Of a DNA stretch of 64,000 nucleotides, positions 36,259 to 50,190 are shown in pieces (within the stretch, counting starts at the first letter, position 1; each line of letters begins with the position of its first letter). The stretch is from contig JAYKKI010000074.1 in NCBI GenBank assembly GCA_039881145.1, positions 9,985,501 through 10,049,500 on the forward strand, in the 5' to 3' direction. The stretch comes from Druceiella hillmani (taxonomy: Eukaryota; Arthropoda; Insecta; Lepidoptera; Hepialidae). The position numbers and the translations under genes were made by a program. Below the pieces are notes generated by a model that saw nothing but the letters and a program-made list of their open reading frames with translations, was not told where the DNA came from and did no database searches.

Positions 36259-36312
36259 TATGAAAAGTGATCTGTGTCATTTCCCGGCCCGACAACTACC
36301 TTTGGGCAAAAA
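36259..36312 (+). repeat. Dispersed repeat motif B, copy 2
   Basis: Pattern atgaaaagtgatctgtgtca, tttcccggcccgacaactac, ctttgggcaaa. It lies about 300 bp from copy 1 in the same orientation, and has a stronger match to the core tttcccgg seen reversed in the array at 50.2-50.8 kb. Confidence 0.55.
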
Positions 36313-38280
36313 ATAATGACCATCCGTTTTTTTCTGTTATGACATGAAAAAGAGCAAACAAATACACTTGCTCATTTTTAATAAGAACTATTATTAACAT
36401 ACAGAAGACTCTCATAAGTACTTTCCTTTGAGGTTTCGATAAAAATATACCTACGAATTGATGCGATGCTCGCATGCAAGACCTCGTATAACGGCCCGCA
36501 GACAATTCTTACTTTATGTTGACAGTGTCAGTTAGATAATTCACGCGTTTGTATGTAGGGTTGATATGACAATAATATTACATACATGTAGGAGAATTGG
36601 TATCAAAACTATCATTTACCCGTGTAATGAAATCGTTTTTATTTTTTAAGGGAGAATAAGTTATAATTACCATTTTTTCTGCTTAGAAAATTAACATGTA
36701 GTTAAACAGAAAATTACATAAAAGTGTGACGTTTATAAATTATGAATACTTGGTTTGCTGGAAAATTTGCAAGAAAACAAGAATTATTTATACAATACTA
36801 AATAAACAAAGCAAATAACAGACTTAATTTAATGTACATTCATATTTTATAGGTTACATGTAAGAATCTATGTATAGTCATAATTTTACAATTTTTCAAA
36901 TAAGGTACTTTAAAGACTAATATAATTATGCAAATCTTTTAGCACAAACAAATATGAGCAATAGATTAAAAAATATTACATTTCATAAGCATTATATGAA
37001 AAAAAAATTAAATTTAAAAGAACCAAAATCGTAGGAGCTTTGAAAGAAGAACGGTATACAACGCAAAAGTTATGAAAGTTTAATAGAGATCAGGGCGTCT
37101 AGAATTAATGTTATTCTACTCAACCACTGACGATTGAATTGTTGATTACCTTCAGTGTACATTTTATATAATCGTATATCAGTTTCTACATACATTTTAG
37201 TATAGCGGCAGTCTGCATGAATTTAATTAAAAGTTCAGAAATTTTACAAAAATTACACATTTTGTTGAGGATTGGGGATATTTTTTCTGAAATTGAGTTG
37301 GTAAGAACTGTTTGAAATTTTCTGACTTGTGTATTCTTGGAAAGTCAAATAAATTTACAAAAACTTAAATTTATAAAGTTTTAATGAGACAACCAGGAAA
37401 CTTACCTTTTGCTTGTTTCGCAAAATTTTGAATATTTTAGACGCATAAATGTAAAAAAACTTTACATCACTATCGTTTTGCCTAGTGCGGAATCCTTTAC
37501 ACGGGCGAGTTTGCGCGGCTGGTACGGTATCTGGTAATTCCGACCGCTTAATGTAGTGAGTGGTTCCGTGCGTAATGGTGCGTTCGAGTAATTGTGTCTA
37601 TACAGCGTAGCAATAAAAGCCTGCCGAAACCATCAATACACTTTTTTGGATTATTGTTTTGGGAAATCAATTTTGGCTTGCTTAGTCCATCATTTTAAAA
37701 TATGTGAATTCTTTTGTATCTCATAAACAGTGAAATGAGTGGTGATAAATTGAAGATAAGTAGGTGATTTAATAAGAAGGTACAGGTCCCCAAAACATGA
37801 CGATTTAAATTGAAAACCTTTTAATAATACTTTTTTTGGAACACTCTACGAACCCATCTCACTGTCAAACTATTTGGACAAAATTTACAAAAAAGGATTC
37901 ACTGATTACATTTATTACCGACCGGCGCTCGATATGCACACTCAATCTTTGCCCTTTTTACAATTAATTTCTGTGCAGATATGAATTGTCAAAAGGAATT
38001 GCGCGTAACTTCTTGCCTCTTCGTTGCGTTTTAATTTTTTTCTTATTTAAATTTTTCTTAAAACATGTTGTCTCGGATTCTTGGAGGATAACCTATTCGT
38101 ACCAAATTTTCTATTTGTTATATTTTTAGGTTTTTGAAAAAAATATAAAATGCTGTTCGGAATACATCGATAAATGCTATGGCCTTAGAAATTCTTAAAT
38201 ATGGTATAAAAAGAATACATACACTTCACCTAAAAACTTTATTAACAAGCTACGTATAATCCAAATATTAACACGGAGCT
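36313..38280. other. AT-rich noncoding stretch with one GC-richer patch
   Basis: The patch 37480-37640 (cgggcgagtttgcgcggctg and onward) is less AT-rich and CpG-containing. No open frame or motif explains it. Confidence 0.4.
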
Positions 38281-39078
38281 TGGCGCAAAGTAACGCTTCA
38301 GAGAGTAATTGCATTTCGAAGTCATTGCCTTGAATTCTTACGGTGTTTACAGATCGACCGCACCAAATACCAATACAACTTACATGCGAACCCTTCCTTT
38401 AGAGGCAAGTCGATTGCCTTTTATTCTTACTTTCACTATTCTTAAATATAAACTGAGTTTCACAATTCTCAAATGTAAATAGCGAGGTGAAGCATACTTT
38501 CCAACGTCGTTAGTACCAATATCTTATCATTAAGAATGTATACCAAACATTTCTGAGTAGAGTTTTAAGGTCACCTCTTTCAAATTTAATCGAGACATAA
38601 ATACGTAAATTTTGATGACTAAAAATAAACATAAAAATAATATTTTTATGAATATCTATGACGTCATTCCAATTAAAGAAAATATTTACCGATTATACGA
38701 TGACTGAATGATATCTACTATTCACTGATAAATGAAATATGCTTGCGAAATATTAAAATGTGCGAAATCTCATTAACATTGAAGTAGTTTCAACTCTAAT
38801 TTGATAAATTTCCACTAAGTCTTGTTTCTGTATTTGTAATATTAAATAATATAATTTCTTGAATCTAACCAAAATTAATAAAAATACATACAAAATTATT
38901 ACTGTCCTATCGGATGCGACTTTATTACGGATACTATACGAACGGCTTCACTGTTACTAGACTACGCAATATGAACGGTTTCACAATTACTGGCCAAGTG
39001 CTAAATCAATACGTTTGCTCCGGTCAAACAATTGACGCTCCCGAGTGGGTGGAGCGCATCGGCTATTGTTTACTTTGA
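38281..39078 (+). repeat. Dispersed repeat family A, copy 2 (short)
   Basis: Collinear with 4860-6411 (matching blocks 38307-38369, 38730-38810, 38973-39078) and with the same end, gtttactttga. Just before the last block it contains an extra diverged copy of gaacggcttcac-ttactag (about 38939), a local partial duplication. There are no terminal inverted repeats or coding capacity. Confidence 0.75.
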
Positions 39079-40647
39079 TACATAAACCGATACTACCGAC
39101 CTTTGTGAGTGAGCTGGAGAAGAACTCGATGAAACTGGTATGTAAATACAGAAGATAAAAATCCATTTCAATTTATTTATGGATAAACACTGACAGCTTG
39201 AAAACGATCGAAGTTATTAAGCAAATAAGAATATTTAATATTTTATTTGATTCTTTATTATTGCAAAAATTTACTTCCTTTCTGATCGTTAATGTCGTTA
39301 GAAATTTTCAAATTAATTGATATTTTATGAAGGTGGATTTAAGGACTACAGATGGCAGTATAAGTGTAGTATAATTTAGGAATGAAACTTCAATTACTAA
39401 ACCCTGTTAAATAATAAAAATAAATTTATTCCCTACTTTTGAAAACATTGGTAAAGAATGGTATAGTTGTTTTATGTATATAAAAAATCTTTATTTCAGT
39501 TGATTCATAGTTATTTTTATAGCTTGTAGTCCAAGAAAAAAAGTAATAATAGGAAACGTATCGACTTTAAAAGAAAATAAAACAGAACTCCTATAAGATC
39601 AATCATGTGTTCCTCTGAACGTCTATCTAGTCATATTTTTTCATTTACTAAATTTCTTGTACAGTATGTCGCATCATTGTAAGGAGCTGGTTTCAGATAT
39701 ATTTTTTTCATTGATTTAGATAGGATATCTTCAGAAATATATTAAAAAATATGCATGAAATAAGTCGCTCCTCCTCCTATTTTCTCTGTAAATACTGAAC
39801 GTAAAATTATAAAGGTTAAAGCTATTTGGATAGTTTTAACCTCACTTATTATTTCCGCATGACCAAATTTTTCATTCCTTATGTTTCAGGTTTTCTCGAA
39901 TAAAATATTTTTAATTATGAATTAATTATTTTACATCCCCTTTTATAGTCTCCAGGGTAAGATAGTAATTATATTATCTCGGAGTGAAAGCCATTTTTTC
40001 TTCGTCATTAAATATATTATATACCAATGACGTATGTATAAAAAATCAAAGATTTAGTTTAGCATGTTTCAATGAGTTATCCGTCTGAAATAATTAAGAG
40101 AAAATCATTATAAATTTATTTCAATTTACTACTAAGACATATTACCCGCAATACTCTGATACATTCATCGACTTTCTGTCTATAAAAAAGATATTTCAAG
40201 TGTTTAATGAAATTAATGATTTAGTTTAAAACAACCGAATGTAATGTTATAGATTCTACACAGATACATGTCACAGTGCATCAGCCAAGGTCACGCAAGC
40301 ACACGCCATGCATATGTTTACAAAAACATGAACCATAATGCCCACTCCCATCACTCTTTTCTCCTTCGATCTAACGATAATAATTTGTTTAGTTTGTCTA
40401 TAATAATACTTGTAGCAGAATTTTCTTCTTAATGTTTCTATACTTTTATCTTCAGGTATTTAAGAATGTTGTACTCCGAATATATCTAATTTTGAAGAAT
40501 CATCAACAGGCTCATTAATCAAACCTGCCAGGTACAACTGTCGATCTTCTGCAGCAAGCAGAGGAAAAAAATTAATAATGATATTTTTGTACCGCACCCT
40601 CATTTATTAAAGGTTCTTATCATCCCACGGAGAATATACAATCCCGA
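39079..40647. other. AT-rich noncoding stretch
   Basis: No feature supported. Confidence 0.5.
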
Positions 40648-40727
40648 TCTTTATAAGATCTTACATGAGGTATATTTCCTTCGAAATTTCGGATACTTAT
40701 AAAACCTTACATAAGATATATTTCGAT
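40648..40727 (+). repeat. Diverged 34-bp tandem doublet
   Basis: Segments 40648-40682 and 40694-40727 (cttataa-a-cttacat-ag-tatatttc) repeat with about 46-bp spacing. Confidence 0.65.
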
Positions 40728-43700
40728 AGCACATGAAATGCTCATGTAGAAATAAAAACAAAGTCAAAGAATTTCAATTAATGTTAGAAGAGAACTTGGA
40801 ATATTTTACACGTAAATCCTTTCATCTACATAAAAATTAGCTTTTTTAATTCTTTTTTTGGTTGGATTCATATTTTTAAAATATATTCAATCAAGGGCAC
40901 CTAATATTCTTTTTACTCATTTTCTGTTTCTTTAGCTTAAACAATAAATGCCTAGCTTTTCTAAAATATATTGTATTAAAGTTTTTTTTGTTACCTTGTG
41001 TAACGTATTCTTTTACTTCAACATAAATTATGTTTGAATCATGTAAATCTGAACGATAAATGTGTAGTAAAATAATTGGAGGAAGGTGAGCAGTGAAACC
41101 CTAAATTTTTTCTACAGTTTCATAATTGCATTGTTTTCCAAAATATGTTACTTTTGAGATAAGCACTAACACTATCTAACACAATAATACGAAAAAAAAT
41201 ACTATTGAAATTCAGCAATAACATAAATCATGTCGTTTAACTATTTCATCATATTAAATCTAATTACAGTAAAACCTAAATAAAATGTTGGCATCGTACA
41301 TTAATAAAAAAGTGTAAAGAGCTCCGTAATAACTATTACGTTTAAGACAGTTAAAATGCTTTAGCTGACTTACGATATAAATTGCTATTTAAATAATCAA
41401 ATAATAAAGTGCTTTATCTCTAAACGTATATATTCTGATCCACCAGAGTTATTTTATTAAGCTATTTCATGACCATCAGTATCTGCAGAACGAAACTTGA
41501 AGCAGGTCAAAACTTGAAGCAATTTGTTTATCTTATTTGTTAATGGGCCGATGCTATAATTTTAGGACTACTCGCCTGAATTATTATTTAATAACAATAA
41601 ACAACAAAACGTGACTCTGGTGATCTTAAATCTCACAGCTCAATAGATTTACATTCTGTTTTTGTGTCGATCATTTGAGTTTAGCTTTCATAGTATATTT
41701 TCTTGCAAATTAAATTTTAAAATGTTCTAACGTAGTTCATTTTATCACTTTCGCTTTTGAAATAAATAAGGAACAGAAGGATCTCCGTACTAAATACTTA
41801 ACGTGCAATCAGTTTAAATTATGTAGTTTGGTTAATGTGTGACGATGACGTTTTATTTGATGGCATATAAGAGTGAAATAAATATAGTTATATTGTAATT
41901 CTAGTATTTAGAGATACTATTTCGAATCAAAATGAGATTTTATTGAAAGCAGGACCATAGCATTTACAGTCACAATTATGACACTTCTTTTGGGAAAAAT
42001 TAAAAAAAAATATTAAGATGTGCGAAAGGGTTTCCAAAAAAATTATAGTTTAAAATGTTATATATTCATTTTAGGCGGGTGGCGTGCAATTAAGTTTTAA
42101 AATCCAAAAAGCTTGAAAGAGTAATAATTAGGGGACAATTATGTGTAAATTTGAAAAAATATTGTTTTTCTTTCCACTGTCAATTTACACAATTTGGTAA
42201 TTAACTACTCCAAAATTGGCTATTTTTTCTAAAGTATCATAATGATATAGATTAATTAAAAACCAATAGTGAAAGAGTTATAAAAATTTACTAGAAAATA
42301 AGCGAGTTACGGGCTTCTAAATTTAATAGTAGATATGGTGTGAGGATATTTTCCTGTCTTATTCACTTTCATACAATGTAACGAGTATTATTCAAAATGA
42401 CATTACAATTCAATAGTGCCGTCCTTGTCTAAATATTGAGCTTAATTTTTTGTAACTCGATAAATTTTTAGGATTAGTAATTTTATTTTGCTCTTCGTCA
42501 CATTATACCTTAAAATTATAATTTTTGGAACCTAAAGAATGTCAAATACACTATTTTTATCGCATCGAACATATTCTTAATTTTATAAACAATTCAAAGG
42601 TTTTAAAGATAAACATATTCCATATAATTACAAAATTCTCTAACTTTGTTTTTACCTTAATCTCATATCACTATTGTTCCGTCATTCCTTGTTGATTAAT
42701 GTTATTTGATATGAGTTTTCTAATCATGTTAGGCGTTGGCTTCGTGATTGCCCAATTAAATTATTACTAATTGCAAAATTAAACAAAATTTTAGTGTTGT
42801 TTATAACGAAAACAGGTGTTTTATTCTTTTTATCGTTATAAATTTCCGATAAATATTTAAGAGACCGTTAACGAACACTAAGGTTTACATCAAATTGTTT
42901 TGTTTTTATTTCAATATAATTTATTAAATAAAGGATGTGAATTAAGATATTTTTAATGAAATAGTTATAAAATACTTGCTAATTAGATCCCAGATTATTT
43001 ATTAATTAAATGATAGTTTGTACGTGCCATTATAACAAATAAGAAAAACTAGAAAATTTGCAGACTCAGGTTCACGTGCATTGAGGATTCCGTAAATCTT
43101 TGGAAGTGAAATTATTTTATTTATCATAGTCACCACTAATATAGACTTGCTGGTACAATATTCATTTTATAATAACTAATAGAATTAAATAAAATTTAAG
43201 CACATATAAAAGGGAATATCTCAAAATTATCACATCAAAAATATCATTATAGATTTTCTATAACATTTTCATAGACTTTATAAAATCTGCTTTATTCATA
43301 TTTTATAGTGTCAGTCACTTTGAAAGTAAGGAAGAGGAAACAGAACTGTTTTGCTTATTTTTTATATTTCTAAATAATATATAATGGAAAATAATAAAAG
43401 AGTGTAAAATTATGTAAAAACTACATTTGAAACCCTCATAACTAGCATTTTCAAGAAGTACCACACCATATACGAAATTTAAAAAAAATTGTTTCGAGTA
43501 CTTAATTTCCTCTGCCCTGAAAGTTCCAAATAAATAGTTTTGAATATTATTTATGTTTATTACGTGATATATTAGATATGTGCGGGTTAATATTTTTTAT
43601 TACCTCGCCAAATGTTGAGCACTTATGTAAAGCGATTTCTATGGAAAAGGCCAGATGGCGGACAGACCGACGTGTGAGTGTTCTTATAACGGTTATGCTT

Positions 43701-44547
43701 TTTTTTCTTACACGTAAGCCTAAAAACCATTTATGGCAAATAAGCAGGTAATAAAGTTTTATAATGGCGGTAATAGTTTTCGTTTTTCAGATGACCAAAA
43801 ACATTTCGTAAAAAAGTACTTTAAAAAATTTTGGCCTTGAATATGAATAACACCTTCGATAAATACTTATATTCCGCATCACATATTTAATTATAATTAG
43901 CTGAAAAATATCCTGACTTTGAAAATATTTCTCACTACTATCTTTTGAAATTCAAAGACTAAGAAAAACATTCTTTATAGAGGAAGCGAGGATGAAAATA
44001 TTTAACAACAGGAAAGCCATTTTCTTCAAGTTGATAAAGTAACAGATAATAAAATTAATCTGTATAAGAACGGAGGATCCATCTTCTACTCGTTTAATTA
44101 AATGGTTAACAAGGTAAAGTTTCAAATCGCCATCGAACTTTTTTTCGGTAAATATCCAATAGAAGACAATTATTTAATAACAAGCTTTCTCTTAGAATTT
44201 CGTTAGCTAGACATATCGACATTTTTTGGCTTAATAAAAGGAAAGGAACTAAAGAACACAATGAGGAAGTATCAACAATTTATTAATGACCTTATAAATT
44301 GTCGCTCGTAACTGCTTTCTCGAGATTGACTTTTAAAAAATAATATTATAATTAGTTTTTATTGATATTGGTTTTCAAACATTGACTGAAACATTTATAA
44401 TGAGAACGAGAAATATTTTGTCTAGCACGCCATGGAGTAGGGTATTGATGGAAAGATCTTTGAAAATGAAATTATGTTTCCTTCAATGATTTTTAGTTTT
44501 CCTTCCCGTTTTAATAAATATTACCTACAAGAATATTTGAATTGATA
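40728..44547. other. AT-rich noncoding stretch, 3.8 kb
   Basis: No open frame reaches a meaningful length and no repeat is obvious, apart from a small doublet (aaacttgaagca near 41493 and 41510). A short GC-richer patch lies at about 43648-43682. Confidence 0.5.
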
Positions 44548-44740
44548 CAGAAAACGGTGGACCCTTAGTTTATACGCATATCAAGAGATATGGACTAGAG
44601 TAAAACCTTAGCTTTTTGCACAAATCAAGGGATATAAAAAACTGTGGAATCTTAAATTATACGCATATCAAAAGATATGGGCAACAGTGGGAGCTTAGTT
44701 TATGCGCATATCAAAACATATAGAAAACAGTGGAGACTCA
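44548..44740 (+). repeat. Tandem repeat, period about 44 bp
   Basis: The landmark ac-gtgga or agtgg recurs near 44554, 44597 (weak), 44641, 44684 and 44728. Segments like ttatacgcatatcaa and agatatgg recur between landmarks. About four diverged units. Confidence 0.75.
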
Positions 44741-46717
44741 ATTAATAGGCAGCGATATGTAACTAAACCGATCGCTCTCTACATTGCACCTCTAACCAGT
44801 GTTCTCTGATTGCTGTTATATATTTTATTAGTGCTCTGCTACTATGAATCGTAGCACGACGGTATCCTGAAATCTTTCTCAAAGTATGAACTTTCTAAAA
44901 TACGTTTTTTTTTTAAATCGGGTAGGTAGTTTAAGAGATCACCGCGAACAATTTGAATGAAACATACTTATTACTAAATTCGTTCATTTGTTTTTTTTGG
45001 TACAAACACATAAAAATGGAACCGAGGTCACATTAAAAATAATTCGATTCAACTATATAACGTGCAATACTTGTAGTTTAATAAATTAGAACATATCTTT
45101 ATTGAAATATATTTTACTTAAAAACTTAAATAATCTCCTGTGTCATTAATCCCAAAAATAATCTGTTGTGGTAAACATTCACCAGTATTTACTTGACCCG
45201 CGATATCAAAATAAATACAAAGTTCGTTCAAGTGTCGGTATCCTATAAAATCACCACCAAAGCGAAAATCAGGATAGAAGTTCAATTGTAAATAAAAAAT
45301 ACAAGTCTATCCGTTAATTGTACCATAATATAGTAGTACCGAAAAGCATATGCTCAGAATCAGGTAACGGTAGGATTCATATCGATTGCTAGAAAAACCT
45401 GTTTTTTCCACTTAATTCAAATATGCAAATTTTTTGTGAGAATAAAATTAAACTGTTTTGCGATGCAGTTTAACAGATGAAATTGAAAAAAGGTCGCATT
45501 TATTTATTGTTAAGTTACAATAAATCTAATGAATTTGAAAGCTTGGTATTTGGAAAAAAGAACTGAATTTAAAGTAGGCCTGTTCAATTATATAGTTTCT
45601 GGTGCGTTATTACAACTTATTGCTAAATTAAAATAACATAAATTGAAAAAACTTAAATTGAACGAATGTGAATTTACGTAATGAAAATATTACATAGTAG
45701 TAATTTAATTTTATTATTTCTTGTCGTTTCAACTAATATTTAAATAAATAGCTGTTAAAATAAACATAGCGAAAGTAATATGTTAAAAATAACTCAACAA
45801 AGCTGAAAAATATCATATAATATGATGCTTAGTATTTTGAGATAAACCGAGTACAATACAGTTTAAATATTTATTATGGCGTACGCATATAGAATAGCAC
45901 AAACGCTACATGCGTAGTTCTCATCAAAAAAGAATGTAAATACTAATCAAAAACTATATTTACATAGATTAAAACTTATTACAATCACCGATTAGAAGAG
46001 TCAGCGTTTACATCAATATGTATCAAGCCTTTATATCATTGGTTTATTCTCGAAATTACAAAAACAGTACATGCTCAAATTAATCAACATTCACTGACCT
46101 GAAAATTTCTGCATGACATTGATATCCATCACAGGAATTCCTTTCAGATAAGAGCCGGGTATTTCCAAGGTCGTATGAAGATTTAAACGGTATGGCATTT
46201 GCGTCAAACACGGTATTTCATCCAATTGTATTTCAACTCCAAAATGAAATATTCCTCAACACGAGCAAGTCTTTGGTTCCCGGTTATATCCAATACAATA
46301 ACGGTTAATTCAATGAATATCTTGATAGTTGCATTCAAATTAAACAAGACGAGTTTGAATCAATTGCTCTTTTAATAATTTGTTGAAACATTTTAAATTC
46401 ACAAACCCTTCGTAAATGCTATTATATAAAGCGGAGATTCACCAGCAAGCTTATGTGAATATAAACTGCGGTTACCAAATACGGAAATTGATTCAACGTT
46501 AATTTACTTTGATTACATTTGTTACCACGGATTGTTCACAACAGAAACTCAAAGAAGAATGAAACCAAAAAGGGGTCAAAACTTTTTTGAATAAAATGTA
46601 CAGCTGTTTTTCGAAAGACATTCCAAAGAAATCGAACAATTATACTAATTTGTATTCATTAATAATTTTACTTTATTACATTAAGAATAATGTAAATAGT
46701 TTGCTTGCTTTTAAAAT

Positions 46718-46719
<2 letters not shown>
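44741..46719. other. AT-rich noncoding stretch
   Basis: No feature supported. Confidence 0.5.

Positions 46720-46777
<58 letters not shown>
46720..46777. repeat. (TA)n microsatellite
   Basis: About 29 TA units. The overlapping short frame at 46587-46778 ends in translated microsatellite. Confidence 0.96.
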
Positions 46778-46782
<5 letters not shown>

Positions 46783-48079
46783 CCAGCCCTGTCTTCAGCT
46801 CGATGAGATACGTCAAAAAATGTTAAATAATTCACGCAAATGTCATTATAATAAATTGATTTTTACAAGCATAAACCAATTATAATCCCTGGTGCTAATT
46901 TAATAATTTTAAAGAAACTTAATAATAAAATTTTTATTTTTCAAATATAAATTTTTCAATATTCAAAACTTATTGAATTGTACAAAGAAAAAAACTAGTG
47001 CTATAAGGGTTCCGTACACCCTCAAGGCACGCAGTATTTCTATTAAACTATAATATTTAAAAAAATATTATTTTTCACCTTGTAAATATATTGATTAGTA
47101 TAATTTTCCCAGGCGTAGGAAAAATATAATATTAATGGACTGTATATCTTCAATTTATTGATATAGTTAATGGAAACAGTTTGAAAAAGAGGCCATGTAG
47201 AAAATATTATCCCATTATTTCTATCAAGTTTCAATAGAGCTCGTCGAAGATACACCAATTGATGGATGGAATCCATTTATGGACAGAAATACAGAATAAA
47301 TTTAAATATATGTTTTATATTCATTTGCGTTTATATGATTCATAGATACATATTTTCCATATATTTAAAGGGAGAAACTTTGTATGTAGAAATATAGAAT
47401 CTTATATTTTATTGCAATCGATCTTAAACCCTCAGTGTTACGATATAGTAATCTACTCATAAACAGACATCACAAAATTGTAAGGGTTCTCTTTTTCCTT
47501 CCAGTTACGGAACCCTGAAAAACTGTAACTGCTGAATGACGTCATGCTTTGTTGAATGTCGTCGATGCAACTAAAGCCTCAGATTAAATTGAAAAAGTGG
47601 CGAGGTACTTTAGCCGCTTTTTTTCAGTATTTACTAATGCTACCATTAAAAACTTCTACTGACTCTTGTAAAATTTCTGTCGTTTCTATTGTTTCCTTGA
47701 ACGCAGTTCTGGTTGGTCAATAGTTTTATAGTATGGGTCTCGTAGTTGAGCGTACTAAATCTCAGGCTATTGTGTTGCCAGTAAAAAACTCCATTCTATA
47801 ATAAGTATCACTGATCTAACAGAACTATTAATAAACGGTGCAATTATCTCGTTCTCGTCAATTGTAAAAATGTGGATCTAATGATCGAGCATTTTCTTAT
47901 TTGGCAGCCTCAGATATAATAAAAGAGTTGTTCCCGTAACAATAAATTCACTAAGTGATTATTCATGAAAAAAAATAAAGAAACTAATAAAGGATAATAC
48001 GGCATTTTTAATATAGCAAAATATTCCACTGTCTAACTCTAAAATATTAACCTTTTCAAACTTATTTCTAACTCCTATA
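46778..48079. other. AT-rich noncoding stretch
   Basis: No feature supported. The 77-codon minus-strand frame at 47043-47276 lacks motifs. Confidence 0.5.
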
Positions 48080-48300
48080 TCGATAGTAAGAAAATATTTC
48101 GAATTGCATAGCAAAAAAAATGTATGTTTGCAGTAAAAAACATTTCTATATGGACAGTGAGAAAAAACTTCTATATGGATAGTAACAAAAATATTGTTTA
48201 TGGATAGTAGGAAAACATTTCTAAATAAATATTAAGAAAACTTTTCTAAATGGATGGTAAGAAAAAAATTCTATACGGCCGGAAAAAAAAATTTGAAAAT
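48080..48300 (+). repeat. 25-bp minisatellite, about nine units
   Basis: The core tggatagtaagaaaa recurs with a strict 25-bp step at 48151, 48176, 48201, 48226, 48251 and 48276, preceded by weaker units near 48080, 48105 and 48127. Substitutions are frequent but spacing is conserved, so the array expanded by unequal exchange or slippage and then mutated. Confidence 0.9.
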
Positions 48301-49373
48301 ATCTTTTTTTAATGAAATTTTCAATTGTTTAGCTTATAGGTATATTTCACCATATATTCGACTAAATAGTTAAACTGTGCCGTTTGGAACATAAGAAGAG
48401 GAAAAATCTACCTTGCATTTACAAAAACGAATAAATTTATATATTACGTGATGATATCGAACATTGAAGTTCCATTCCGTTTCAATATCGTGAGAATTCG
48501 CTTTGTGTTATTTGTTTTCTTTGGTAAAATTAACACAACATAATATTTCTTGCCACACGTCATTAATGTTAGTATTTGATGTTGCAATTAAACTTACCTC
48601 TACATAATTTGACTAAAGTTAAATTTAATGAATCCGGATATCTTTGAGGAGCTGACAACAACATATTGAGCTTATTTAAAAAAATGTTAAGCCAAATCTA
48701 CTGAATTTATAGCTGTGAAAAAATATATGTTATTTTTGATAATATTTCTAAAGTCCTGACGTATACGAATAAAATATCTTTTATGTCTGAAAAAAATCCA
48801 AAAACGTCTCGTAACATAGATTTTAAACCGAATTAAATCCGTTATAACAATTTATGAATAGAATATAACACTTTAAGAATAGAAATAAAAAGACTAACCT
48901 CTTCACGTCTTATTTAAAACCTTATTTGATTATTTTTTCAATAAATAGAATTCCAATAAAAAAATAAACCACATTATTTCTTTCGAGTACAAAGACGAGT
49001 TTTGACTGATTTTTATAATTTTCTATTTACTCGCATGCAAACCGACGGTGTGCGCTTATGCGCGGTGCTAGTTCGACTTTGGCTTGTTTTCCCACCCGCT
49101 CAAACAGCGATAAAAATAAAAAGCGATATATTAAACTAATCTTAGGTTTGGATCTGTGTTTTAATATCGAACGAATAAATTTAGTTTAGCACCAATGACA
49201 CACTGACATTTTTTTTATAGGACATGATAAATATATTGAATGCAATATATTTTGAAATACGTCTTGTATTTCAGAATATATATTATGGCTGGCGATTATT
49301 TATTATATAATAGTTGAATTAAATTTTTTTATACATTTGTTGCGCCGGAATAGATTTCAACCTTTTTTCTTTC
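48301..49373. other. AT-rich noncoding stretch
   Basis: A less AT-rich patch lies near 49030-49110 (gacggtgtgcgcttatgcgc). No gene is recognised. Confidence 0.45.
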
Positions 49374-50190
49374 ACGTAATTCCCCTTTTTTTCAATACTT
49401 TTTGCTAACTGAGTCAATAAGTATCCAAGATATTTTGGATTAATTTTTTTTTAAATAACCATTTGTATTTTCATTTTGAAACGTTTTTACGCGATCCTTT
49501 TAACTTATTAAATTTTTGGATACCTTGGTTTTTTTTTGTATATCAACGAGTGTTTACATTTATATATAGTTTTTATATAATCCTTTTTACTCACTAAATT
49601 TTGGAAGTTTAAGTTTTTTTTTAATACCAATTCGAATTTGTATTTATAAACTTCGTTTATGCGATGCATTTTGCTTATTAAATTTTTGAGTATTTTGTTT
49701 TTTTTATACCAATTCGTGTTTGAATTTATGTTTTTTTTTACATAATTCTTGTTGCTTACTGAATTTGGAATGTTTTTTGTTTGTTTTATTTATCAATTCC
49801 TGTTTTTATTTATATTTTTCTTTACGTAATCCTTTTTATTTGCTTAATTTTTGATGTCTTGAATTTGTTTCTTTTTTTATTATTAATTCGTGTTTTTATT
49901 CACAAACTTTCTTTACGCAATCCTTTTTACTTATTAAATTTTTGAATATTTTGGTTTGTTTTTTTTTGTATACCAGTTCATGTTTTCATTTATATTTTTT
50001 TGCGTAATCCATTTTGTTTACCTAATTTTGAATGATTTGACTATAAGACAAACCCAAATTAAATGTTTAGGTTTACTTCTATAAACTTTTTATGGGACCC
50101 ATTCTGCTTATTAATTTTTTTTACACTTTGTTTTTATTATATTATTTCATGTTTGTGTTTACAAACTTTACACAATGAAAGCGGGCGTAC
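49374..50190 (+). repeat. T-rich tandem array, period about 87 bp, eight to nine units
   Basis: The landmark cg-aatccttttta-cttattaaatt appears in related forms near 49374, 49494, 49580, 49664, 49744, 49828, 49919, 50006 and 50096, mostly 80-91 bp apart. Each unit continues with poly-T, then taccaattcgtgttt, then tttatttataaact. The strand is extremely T-rich and holds no open frame of note. It abuts the next array directly. Confidence 0.88.

Noticed and set aside
48080..48300. CRISPR array
   Set aside because: The 25-bp units are contiguous, with no spacers, and the genome is eukaryotic.
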